A stretch of DNA of 5,084 nucleotides from an uncultured Bacilli bacterium. Lineage in GTDB: Bacteria > Bacillota_I > Bacilli_A > RF39 > UBA660. This document shows, piece after piece, positions 1 to 4,883 of this stretch (positions are counted from its first letter, which is position 1; the number at the start of each line of letters is the position of its first letter). The notes under the pieces were generated by a model. It made no database searches, was not told where the DNA came from, and saw nothing but the letters and a program-made list of their open reading frames with translations. The translations under genes and the position numbers were made by a program. The stretch lies in contig CAQBKK010000060.1 in assembly GCA_948760655.1 (NCBI GenBank), positions 1-5,084 of the forward strand. Direction: 5' to 3'.

Positions 1-89
1 TGTTATATTTTTTCAATTTTTATTATAACAAATGGAATATGTTTTTTCTTTTCCCAACATTCCGTTACACTATCGGGAAAGATTGTTAT

Positions 90-118
90 TTTACAACTAT
101 GGAAAAATATGTTATACT
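90..118 (+). promoter_or_regulatory. Sigma-A-type promoter of the DUF308-like gene
   Basis: The -35 box TTTACA (90-95) and -10 box TATACT (113-118) are separated by exactly 17 bases. Transcription would start near 125. That leaves a leader of about 15 bases holding the ribosome binding site AAAGGTGAT (128-136), and places the promoter inside the longer open frame that begins at 32, which argues against that earlier start. Confidence 0.7.
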
Positions 119-139
119 TATCGCAATAAAGGTGATGTC

Positions 140-703
140 ATGAAAAAGTTAGAAAAGGGATTTACTACTATTATCTATTCAGAAATGTTATATTCGGTTA
201 TTTATGCTCTTCTAGGGGCACTTCTTGTTTTTAAGAGTGAAATGGCTGATAATGTGGCAGGATTATTTATTGGAACTTTCTTTTTGATTTATGGGATTTT
301 AGCTATTTTTACTTTTATTGATAAAAATAAAATAAAGTTGTTTCGTTTTAACTTTATTTTTGGAATTCTTAGTATTTTTTTGGGAATATTTATTATGCTT
401 AATCCTTTGTCTATTATTAATTTCTTAAATATTTCTTTTGGGATATGGTTAGTAATTGGAGGAGTAAGTAAAGGAGTTTATTTTTACCTTTTAAAAAGGG
501 TTAAGGAATCTTGTGGTAAAGTGATTTTAGTTTCTGCCATTTTATTTATTCTTTTAGGAATTCTTATTATTGTAAATCCTTTTAGAAATATGTTTGTAAC
601 GAAAAGTGTTGGAATATTTATTATTTTGTATTCTATTCTTAATTTAAATGATTTGGTTTTATTGAAAAGAAGAGGTAAATATTTTTTAGAATTATTTAAG
701 TAA
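140..703 (+). CDS. DUF308/HdeD-like six-helix integral membrane protein
   Basis: This encodes a 187-residue, very hydrophobic protein predicted to cross the membrane six times, at roughly residues 12-31, 37-59, 69-87, 95-118, 127-146 and 153-175, with a lysine/arginine-rich tail. It appears built from repeated two-helix units: LGIFIMLNP (81-89) and LGILIIVNP (139-147) fall at the same place in successive units, each followed by a helix ending in a basic LLKR stretch. That architecture and length fit the DUF308/HdeD family of small membrane proteins. In enterobacteria HdeD is linked to acid resistance; in Firmicutes the function is unknown, so no role is assigned. The start at 140 is chosen because AAAGGTGAT lies just upstream and a good promoter (90-118) precedes it; the same frame is open from 32, but that would put the promoter inside the gene. 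It is a single-gene unit closed by a terminator at the stop codon. Confidence 0.65.
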   Translation: MKKLEKGFTTIIYSEMLYSVIYALLGALLVFKSEMADNVAGLFIGTFFLIYGILAIFTFIDKNKIKLFRFNFIFGILSIFLGIFIMLNPLSIINFLNISFGIWLVIGGVSKGVYFYLLKRVKESCGKVILVSAILFILLGILIIVNPFRNMFVTKSVGIFIILYSILNLNDLVLLKRRGKYFLELFK

Positions 704-728
704 ACAAGTTTTATTCGACTTGTTTTTT
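702..728 (+). terminator. Intrinsic terminator of the DUF308-like gene
   Basis: AAACAAGT (702-709) pairs perfectly with ACTTGTTT (718-725) around an 8-base loop, and the run of T continues to 728. The stem begins within the TAA stop codon. It separates this gene from enolase. Confidence 0.7.
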
Positions 729-730
729 CA

Positions 731-759
731 TTGCTATTTTTTTTTTCATTCGTTATACT
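731..759 (+). promoter_or_regulatory. Promoter of the enolase gene
   Basis: TTGCTA (731-736) and TATACT (754-759) are spaced by 17 bases. A perfect TATAAT overlaps at 759-764 but has no convincing -35 at the right distance. Either -10 gives a start at about 766-771, just ahead of the ribosome binding site AGAGGGTG (773-780). Confidence 0.6.
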
Positions 760-785
760 ATAATATAGAATAAGAGGGTGTAATT

Positions 786-2030
786 ATGGCGAATATTCGT
801 GATATTATAGCAAGAGAAATTTTAGATTCTCGCGGGAATCCAACTATTGAAGTTGATTTGGAGCTTGATAATGGAGTTTTAGTTACCTCCTCTGTTCCAA
901 GTGGTGCTTCTACAGGAAGTAGAGAGGCTTTGGAGTTACGAGATAAAGATTCTAAGCGCTTTTTAGGGAAAGGTGTTTTGGTTGCTGTTTTGAATGTCAA
1001 TCATATTATACGCCCAAAGTTGATTGGGAAAAAATTAGATCAAACGGAAATCGATCGTTTTTTAATTCAACTTGATGGTACACCTAATAAACGAATATTA
1101 GGTGCTAATGCAATACTGGCTGTATCTTTAGCTGTATTAAAGGCTCTTGCTAAAAATGAAGGAAAAGAGTTATTTGCGTATTTGGCACCCCAAAAATTTT
1201 CATTACCGATTCCTATGGTTAATATTATTAATGGTGGAGTGCATTCTGATAATAATTTAGATATACAGGAATTTATGATTTTACCAGCCGTTAAAGGATT
1301 TAAAGAAAGGGTACGATGTGCTTCTGAAATTTTTCACACTTTAAAAAAAATTTTAAAAGAAAATCATTTAAGTACTGCTGTAGGAGATGAAGGAGGGTTT
1401 GCTCCTGATTTACCCAGTAATCGAGTTGCTTTTGATTTGATTGTACAGGCTATTTTAGAAAGTCATTATGTTCCTGGAAAAGATGTTTTTATTGCTATTG
1501 ATGTAGCTGCAAGTGAAATGTATAATAAAGAGACAAAAACGTATCGTTTAGATGGAAAAGATGTATCTGTAGAAATGCTTACTAATTATTATTTAGAAAT
1601 TGTTCGTGATTATCCTATTATAAGTATTGAAGATCCTTACTTTGAAGATGATTTTGATAGTTTTTCTAAATTAACTTCTTTGATTGGTGAAAAAATTATG
1701 TTGGTTGGGGATGACTATTTTGTAACGAATGAAAAGTATTTGTCTTATGGAATTCAAAAAAAGAGTGGAAATGCTATTTTATTAAAAGCAAATCAAGTGG
1801 GAACTATTTCTGAAATGATTAAAACTATTTTTTGCGCAAAGAAAAATAATTATAAAACTATAATTTCTCATCGAAGCGGAGAAACTATGGATACTTTCAT
1901 AGCAGATTTAGCAGTAGGATTAGGGCTACCTTTTATAAAAAGTGGTTCTATGTCACGAGGAGAGCGTATTTGTAAATATAATCGTCTTATTCAAATTGAA
2001 GAAAAATTAAAGAACAAAAAAAAATGGTAA
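786..2030 (+). CDS. eno: Enolase (phosphopyruvate hydratase)
   Basis: Enolase interconverts 2-phosphoglycerate and phosphoenolpyruvate in cytosolic glycolysis. Conserved blocks run through the protein: REILDSRGNPT near the N terminus, the mobile loop GASTGSREALELRD (40-53), and the substrate-side H153 and E162. Next come GDEGGFAPDL with E202 (proton-transfer Glu), the metal ligands D239, E282 (SIEDP) and D309 (VGDD), the catalytic base K334 in ILLKANQVG, SHRSGET (361-367) and K385. All expected catalytic and Mg-binding residues are present, so the enzyme should be active. At 414 residues it is a little shorter than the usual ~430; the loop before SLPIPMVN is trimmed and the C terminus ends in a lysine-rich NKKKKW. 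Local departures from the usual motifs are GGVHSDNN and SHRSGETMD. The start is fixed by AGAGGGTG five bases upstream. The gene stands alone, not beside gap, pgk, tpi or gpm, with its own promoter and terminator. Confidence 0.96.
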   Translation: MANIRDIIAREILDSRGNPTIEVDLELDNGVLVTSSVPSGASTGSREALELRDKDSKRFLGKGVLVAVLNVNHIIRPKLIGKKLDQTEIDRFLIQLDGTPNKRILGANAILAVSLAVLKALAKNEGKELFAYLAPQKFSLPIPMVNIINGGVHSDNNLDIQEFMILPAVKGFKERVRCASEIFHTLKKILKENHLSTAVGDEGGFAPDLPSNRVAFDLIVQAILESHYVPGKDVFIAIDVAASEMYNKETKTYRLDGKDVSVEMLTNYYLEIVRDYPIISIEDPYFEDDFDSFSKLTSLIGEKIMLVGDDYFVTNEKYLSYGIQKKSGNAILLKANQVGTISEMIKTIFCAKKNNYKTIISHRSGETMDTFIADLAVGLGLPFIKSGSMSRGERICKYNRLIQIEEKLKNKKKW

Positions 2031-2044
2031 TAATACTATTTTTT
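2019..2044 (+). terminator. Terminator hairpin overlapping the enolase stop codon
   Basis: AAAAAATGGTA (2019-2029) pairs with TACTATTTTTT (2034-2044) around the loop ATAA, with one G-U pair. Weaker pairing could extend the stem outward. The enolase TAA (2028-2030) lies at the stem/loop junction, so the stop codon is part of the terminator. The distal arm supplies the T tract. Confidence 0.55.
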
Positions 2045-2080
2045 GTTTGTTAAAAAAGGAAATCGCCAATTTTTTGGGAA

Positions 2081-2086
2081 TATATA
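2081..2086 (+). promoter_or_regulatory. Candidate -10 element of the double-glycine peptide gene
   Basis: TATATA lies at the right distance for a transcript starting near 2092-2093, immediately before the strong ribosome binding site. No recognisable -35 box lies 16-18 bases upstream, unlike the other promoters here. If real, it could need an activator, but the assignment is weak because the stretch is a simple TA run. Confidence 0.3.
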
Positions 2087-2092
2087 TAGTGG

Positions 2093-2101
2093 AAGGGAGG
2101 T
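2093..2101 (+). promoter_or_regulatory. Very strong ribosome binding site of the peptide gene
   Basis: AAGGGAGGT matches the ideal AAAGGAGGT at eight of nine positions and sits five bases after its GGAGG core from ATG 2106. It is the best Shine-Dalgarno site in the window and is strong support that the 37-codon frame is translated. Confidence 0.8.
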
Positions 2102-2105
2102 ACGT

Positions 2106-2219
2106 ATGCATATTTTAGCTATGGATGAGTTAGAAAAAATATCGGGTGGATGTGCAATTATATTAGGAAATGCGATTCGTTTTATTAAAGTAATTTTAAA
2201 ATGTTTTCAAATACTTTAA
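2106..2219 (+). CDS. Double-glycine leader peptide (bacteriocin- or pheromone-like precursor)
   Basis: This small gene encodes 37 residues. The first 15, MHILAMDELEKISGG, match the double-glycine leader of exported class II bacteriocins and peptide pheromones: Leu at -12, Glu at -8, Leu at -7, Ile at -4, and Gly-Gly at -2/-1. Such leaders are recognised and cut after GG by ABC transporters with an N-terminal C39 peptidase domain. The predicted mature peptide has 22 residues, begins with Cys (CAIILGN) and ends KCFQIL. It carries three basic residues (R25, K28, K32) and no acidic ones, and it lacks Ser and Thr, so it is not a lanthipeptide substrate. N22, R25, K28, K32 and Q35 fall on one helical face, giving an amphipathic helix; C16 and C33 could form a disulfide. 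Its own ribosome binding site is excellent, and it lies between the enolase terminator and the promoter of the next gene. No transporter, immunity protein or modification enzyme is visible here. Whether it kills, signals or does something else is unknown. Confidence 0.75.
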   Translation: MHILAMDELEKISGGCAIILGNAIRFIKVILKCFQIL

Positions 2220-2235
2220 TTTTTTTGTAAACAAT

Positions 2236-2264
2236 TTGTTTTTCTTTCTTGGGTTTGTTATAAT
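2236..2264 (+). promoter_or_regulatory. Promoter with extended -10, upstream of the thioredoxin-like gene
   Basis: TTGTTT (2236-2241), a 17-base spacer, and a perfect TATAAT (2259-2264) preceded by TGT form an extended -10 (TGnTATAAT). The start would be near 2271, putting AGGTGA (2272-2277) almost at the 5' end of the message. The gene can therefore be expressed independently of the peptide, although no strong terminator separates the two. Confidence 0.7.
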
Positions 2265-2284
2265 AAATTACAGGTGAATTAGAT

Positions 2285-2803
2285 ATGAAGAAAGAAAATA
2301 AAAAATATGTAACAGAAGAACAAAAAGAAATACAAAAATTTTTATTAGTTCTTTTAGGACTTGTTATTATAATTATTGGTATTTATTTTTTTACAAGAGT
2401 ATTTGTTACGAAAGATTTATTTAAAGAAAATGAAAGAGACTATCAAGTTGGTGCGATTAATTATGATTTAGCAATCGTTGGAAATATGTTAAGTAAACCT
2501 TATAATGAATATTATGTAATGGCATTTTCAAATGAGGATATGCAGGCAACCTATTATAATACATTGGTTTCTAAGTATTTAAATGAAAAAAAAGATAAAG
2601 CTTTAAAAGTTTATTTCCTTGATCTTAGTGATGCTTTGAATAAGAAGTATGTATCTGAAGATGGAAATGTTAGTACATTATCTAAAAATTTTTCATTGGA
2701 TGATTTAAAACTTGGTGAAGTCACTTTGATGTACGTTAAAGATAGGAAGTTATCTAAAATTATTAGTGATATAGATGCTATAAAAAAAGAATGGGGTATT
2801 TAG
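2285..2803 (+). CDS. Membrane-anchored, cysteine-free thioredoxin-like protein (putative)
   Basis: This 172-residue protein has a charged cytoplasmic N terminus (1-18), one transmembrane helix (about 19-41) and an extracytoplasmic domain. There is no lipobox or obvious signal cleavage site, so it is probably a signal-anchored protein. The domain's order of elements resembles a thioredoxin fold: strand YYVMAFS (76-82), a helix (about 86-101), strand KVYFLDLSD (108-116), then the hairpin GEVTLMYVKDRKL (144-156) that resembles the strand pair after the cis-proline. The redox features are missing: no CxxC after the first strand, no cysteine in the whole protein, and Val where the cis-Pro is expected. 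If the fold is right, it would act as a binding or scaffolding domain, not an oxidoreductase. AGGTGA lies 7 bases before the ATG. The fold is my inference from the pattern; the safe call is a single-pass membrane protein of unknown function. Confidence 0.6.
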   Translation: MKKENKKYVTEEQKEIQKFLLVLLGLVIIIIGIYFFTRVFVTKDLFKENERDYQVGAINYDLAIVGNMLSKPYNEYYVMAFSNEDMQATYYNTLVSKYLNEKKDKALKVYFLDLSDALNKKYVSEDGNVSTLSKNFSLDDLKLGEVTLMYVKDRKLSKIISDIDAIKKEWGI

Positions 2804-2852
2804 GAATAATTTGTAGTTTTTTTGTCTAATGAAAGTATAAAGATTGTCAAAT

Positions 2853-2889
2853 AAAGAATAATTTCTGTAGATTTTATTCTTTTTCTTTT
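2853..2889 (+). terminator. Probable terminator after the thioredoxin-like gene
   Basis: AAAGAATAA (2853-2861) pairs perfectly with TTATTCTTT (2874-2882) around a 12-base loop and is followed by a T-rich run to 2889. The stem is mostly A-T and lies 50 bases after the stop codon. TTGTCA (2845-2850) and TAGATT (2868-2873), 17 bases apart, overlap it and could alternatively be a weak promoter for the protease gene. Confidence 0.5.
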
Positions 2890-2925
2890 TATAGAAAATA
2901 AAATTATGATACCATTATTTATAGT

Positions 2926-2933
2926 AGAGGGTG
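2926..2933 (+). promoter_or_regulatory. Ribosome binding site that fixes the ctpA start
   Basis: AGAGGGTG is identical to the enolase site. There it sits exactly five bases before ATG; the same spacing here selects ATG 2939. The ATG at 2936 is only two bases away, and the ATG at 2906 lies upstream of the site. Confidence 0.7.
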
Positions 2934-2938
2934 AAATG

Positions 2939-4108
2939 ATGGATAAAGATTCTAATAAAATGATAGGTTTTAATTTAAAAGAAGTTATTCTAGTAATTAT
3001 TGTAACTGCTTTGGTAACTAGTTTAACTACAGGAGTGATTGTATATAATCAAAATAAGCTTACTAAGAATTTGACTTATCAAGATTTAAATCAAGATAGC
3101 GCATTGAAAGAATTTTTGACTGTTTATGCTTCTTTAATTGATGAGTATTATGAAAACGTAGATAAGACTGCGATGCTTGAAAGTGCAATTGGTGCTATGT
3201 TTAATTATTTAGGAGAAGACTATTCAACTTATATGAATAAAGATGAATCTGATGCTTTGGCTGAAATGTTAAAAGGAGAGTATAAAGGAATAGGAATCGA
3301 GATTGATAAACAAACCAATGCTATTGCTGGTTTTATTGAAGGAGGAGCCGCAGAGTCTTCAGGACTTATGGTTGGAGATGTGATTACAAGTGTGAATGAT
3401 AGTGTTATTCAAAATGCATCTGATATTTCTTCTATCGTTGCCAAGGTAAATGTAGGAGAAAAAATCAAAATATCCGTTATTCGTGGTGAAGAAAATCTTG
3501 ATTTTTTTGTAGAAAATAAAAATTTGTTTTATCCAGTGGTTCAATCAGAAATGTTAGAAGATGGTATAGGATATTTAAAAATTAGTACATTTTCTAATAC
3601 TTTAAAAGAACAAGTTCAACTTGCTTTACAAAAGTTAGAGTCAAATGACATGCAATCTTTAATTATAGATTTAAGAAATAATACAGGGGGATATTTGGTT
3701 GCTGCTAAAGAGGTAGCCAGTATGTTTCTTGAAAAAGGGAAGGTTATTTATTCCTTAGAAGAAAAAGATGATACTAAAACCTTTAAAGATGAAACAGATG
3801 AAAAAAGGGATTATAAAATCGTTTTACTTTTTAATGAGAATAGTGCATCAGCCTCAGAGGTGTTAATTGCAGCGCTTAAAGAAAGTTATGGAGCTATAAC
3901 TGTTGGTATTACTAGTTATGGAAAGGGTAAAGTACAGCAAACTTATTCTTTGACTGATGGAAGTATGGTTAAGTATACTTCTGCTAAATGGTTGACTCCG
4001 AATGGGGATTGTATAGATGAAATTGGAATTACGCCTTCTTATGTTGTTGAGGAGACAAGAATTGATATAGATGAACAGTTAAATAAAGCAATAGAGGTAG
4101 CCAGATAG
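2939..4108 (+). CDS. ctpA: S41 family carboxy-terminal processing protease (CtpA/CtpB type)
   Basis: This 389-residue serine protease is anchored by one N-terminal helix (about 14-36) with the rest outside the membrane. A helical N-terminal region (about 50-112) is followed by a PDZ domain (about 113-192; YKGIGIEI and GLMVGDVI motifs), which in this family gates the active site and binds the substrate C terminus. The protease domain follows, with DLRNNTGG (244-251; usually DLRNNPGG). The catalytic Ser304 lies in SASASEV, Lys329 in SYGKGKVQQ exactly 25 residues later, and Gln333 four beyond, the spacing of the CtpB Ser309/Lys334/Gln338 triad. It should be active. Family roles include trimming secreted proteins and regulated proteolysis; the substrate is unknown. 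No strong promoter is evident: TATGAT (2905-2910) lacks a good -35, and TTGTCA/TAGATT (2845-2873) overlaps a hairpin. No clear terminator follows. Confidence 0.93.
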   Translation: MDKDSNKMIGFNLKEVILVIIVTALVTSLTTGVIVYNQNKLTKNLTYQDLNQDSALKEFLTVYASLIDEYYENVDKTAMLESAIGAMFNYLGEDYSTYMNKDESDALAEMLKGEYKGIGIEIDKQTNAIAGFIEGGAAESSGLMVGDVITSVNDSVIQNASDISSIVAKVNVGEKIKISVIRGEENLDFFVENKNLFYPVVQSEMLEDGIGYLKISTFSNTLKEQVQLALQKLESNDMQSLIIDLRNNTGGYLVAAKEVASMFLEKGKVIYSLEEKDDTKTFKDETDEKRDYKIVLLFNENSASASEVLIAALKESYGAITVGITSYGKGKVQQTYSLTDGSMVKYTSAKWLTPNGDCIDEIGITPSYVVEETRIDIDEQLNKAIEVAR

Positions 4109-4146
4109 AAATTTTATAAAGAACTGTCAATTATTTTTTCTACGGT

Positions 4147-4175
4147 TTGTTTTTTTCATGCATTTATTGTATAAT
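4147..4175 (+). promoter_or_regulatory. Promoter of ntdP
   Basis: TTGTTT (4147-4152), a 17-base spacer and a perfect TATAAT (4170-4175) give a start near 4181-4182. The -35 hexamer is the same as that of the thioredoxin-like gene. Because the promoter lies inside the longer open frame that starts at 4147, it supports the downstream start at 4198. Confidence 0.7.
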
Positions 4176-4197
4176 ATCTTATGGAAGCGAGAGAATT

Positions 4198-4740
4198 ATG
4201 GACAATATAAAAGTAGGAGATTTTCTTACTATACATTGTTATAAACATAATGGTGTTTTGCATCGCGTTTGTGAGGAAACAGTTGTTTTGGATATTACAG
4301 ATGATTATTTAGTTTGTGCAAATGATAAAACAAAAATTACGGAAAATGATGGTAGAAGTTATCGCACAAACGAAATAGCTATCCTTATTTTCTATAAAAA
4401 GAATTGGTATAATATTATTGCTCAATTGAAAGAACAGGGATTATTTTACTATTGTAATATTGCATCTCCCTTTTTAATTGATAATCAGGTGATTAAGTAT
4501 ATTGATTATGATTTGGATTTACGTGTGTTTCCAGATGGAGGATTTCGGATACTAGACAGAAATGAATATAAGTATCATAAACGTGTTATGAATTATAGTA
4601 AGGAATTGGATCTTATTGTTAAAAGCGAATTGCAATATTTAATTTCCTTGAAAAAGGCTTCAAAAACCCCGTTTGATAAGGAATTAATTGATAATTATTA
4701 TCAAAAATATGTAAATTTGAAAAAAAATGCTAAAAATTAG
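4198..4740 (+). CDS. ntdP: Nucleoside tri-/diphosphate phosphatase, DUF402 family
   Basis: This 180-residue soluble protein has the length and motifs of the Firmicutes DUF402 family typified by Staphylococcus NtdP, which removes phosphates from nucleoside tri- and diphosphates using divalent metal. Visible landmarks are YKHNG..HR with the presumed proton donor R23, the block CANDKTKITENDGR (40-53), NWYNII (69-74) and YYCNIASP (84-91). The metal-binding cluster follows: N87, D103, D105 and D107 in YIDYDLDLRVF, then D120 and E123. All the family's metal ligands are present, so activity is expected. The start at 4198 gives the standard family N terminus MDNIKVGDF; the frame is open further back, but that would begin upstream of the promoter. 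The ribosome binding site (GCGAGAG, 4187-4193) is weak and the leader is only about 17 bases. The gene is a single unit, and its TAG lies inside its terminator, directly ahead of the rRNA promoter region. Confidence 0.9.
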   Translation: MDNIKVGDFLTIHCYKHNGVLHRVCEETVVLDITDDYLVCANDKTKITENDGRSYRTNEIAILIFYKKNWYNIIAQLKEQGLFYYCNIASPFLIDNQVIKYIDYDLDLRVFPDGGFRILDRNEYKYHKRVMNYSKELDLIVKSELQYLISLKKASKTPFDKELIDNYYQKYVNLKKNAKN

Positions 4741-4749
4741 CATTTTTTT
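4721..4749 (+). terminator. Bidirectional-type terminator containing the ntdP stop codon
   Basis: A perfect 13-bp stem, A7-TGCTAA (4721-4733) with TTAGCA-T7 (4737-4749), closes on a 3-base AAA loop. The TAG stop (4738-4740) is in the descending arm. The A7/T7 symmetry means it could also terminate transcripts arriving from the right. It insulates the rRNA promoters from ntdP. Confidence 0.85.
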
Positions 4750-4750
4750 A

Positions 4751-4779
4751 TTGCATTTACATAGAATATAGAGTAAAAT
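4751..4779 (+). promoter_or_regulatory. Candidate upstream rRNA promoter (P1)
   Basis: TTGCAT (4751-4756) and TAAAAT (4774-4779) are 17 bases apart, just after the ntdP terminator. An overlapping alternative is TTTACA (4756-4761) with TGTAAA (4779-4784), also 17 apart. Either would start a transcript near 4787-4791, at the base of the hairpin at 4788-4806. Tandem promoters are common before rRNA operons, but both versions are weak matches. Confidence 0.4.
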
Positions 4780-4883
4780 GTAAAACGTGCTGAGGGAAAA
4801 ACAGCATAAAAAAGATACCAAATTTAATACATTTTACAATTTTGAAAATCTGGTCAATGTAAATTGTCGAAAAAAGTTGTAAA
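4756..4883. repeat. Cluster of TGTAAA/TTTACA hexamers before the rRNA promoter
   Basis: Five copies occur here: TTTACA at 4756-4761 and 4833-4838, TGTAAA at 4779-4784, 4858-4863 and 4878-4883. A sixth, TGTAAA, lies at 4710-4715. Two pairs face each other as TTTACA-N17-TGTAAA and TTTACA-N19-TGTAAA. A longer inverted repeat, GTAAAATGTA (4773-4782) and TACATTTTAC (4828-4837), overlaps them. They could be regulator sites; some coincide with candidate promoter boxes. Confidence 0.45.
4788..4806 (+). other. Upstream leader hairpin with AGGGAAAA loop
   Basis: TGCTG (4788-4792) pairs with CAGCA (4802-4806) around a 9-base loop starting AGGGAAAA. It closely resembles the hairpin at 4924-4942. It would stand at the 5' end of a transcript from the candidate P1. 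Confidence 0.55.

Noticed and set aside
1..30. Inverted repeat TGTTATA/TATAACA and a minus-strand TATAAT
   Set aside because: Short A-T stem with a 16-base loop and no matching -35 on the minus strand; it may belong to an upstream gene's terminator, but this cannot be shown at the window edge.
50..80. TTTCCC/GGGAAA stem as a terminator
   Set aside because: Only six pairs around a 19-base loop with no clean T-run after it.
32..139. N-terminal extension of the DUF308-like gene by 36 residues
   Set aside because: It contains the promoter (90-118), has no ribosome binding site, and encodes a non-hydrophobic stretch unlike the rest; ATG 140 has a good site.
758..1000. Minus-strand frame opposite the start of enolase
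   Set aside because: Shadow of a certain gene; low-complexity Ser/Lys protein without a ribosome site.
2106..2219. Peptide as a lanthipeptide precursor or toxin-antitoxin peptide
   Set aside because: The core has no Ser or Thr for lanthionine formation, and the N terminus is a clear GG leader, not a transmembrane toxin; no antitoxin RNA or gene is evident.
2906..2938. Earlier starts for the S41 protease (ATG 2906 and ATG 2936)
   Set aside because: The only good ribosome binding site (2926-2933) is downstream of 2906 and too close to 2936; spacing equal to that of enolase selects 2939.
3359..3544. Minus-strand frame inside the S41 protease
   Set aside because: Antisense to the PDZ-coding region, no homology recognised and no start signals.
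4106..4142. TAGAAA/TTTCTA stem after ctpA as a terminator
   Set aside because: Six A-T-rich pairs with a 25-base loop; the T-run lies before, not after, the closing arm.
4147..4197. Longer start for ntdP
   Set aside because: It overlaps the -35/-10 boxes and adds residues not found in the family; MDNIKVGDF is the normal N terminus.
4828..4856. Antisense promoter (TTGACC on the minus strand) reading toward ntdP
   Set aside because: No -10 at a proper distance; nearest TGTATT is 19 bases away and poor, and no product is suggested.
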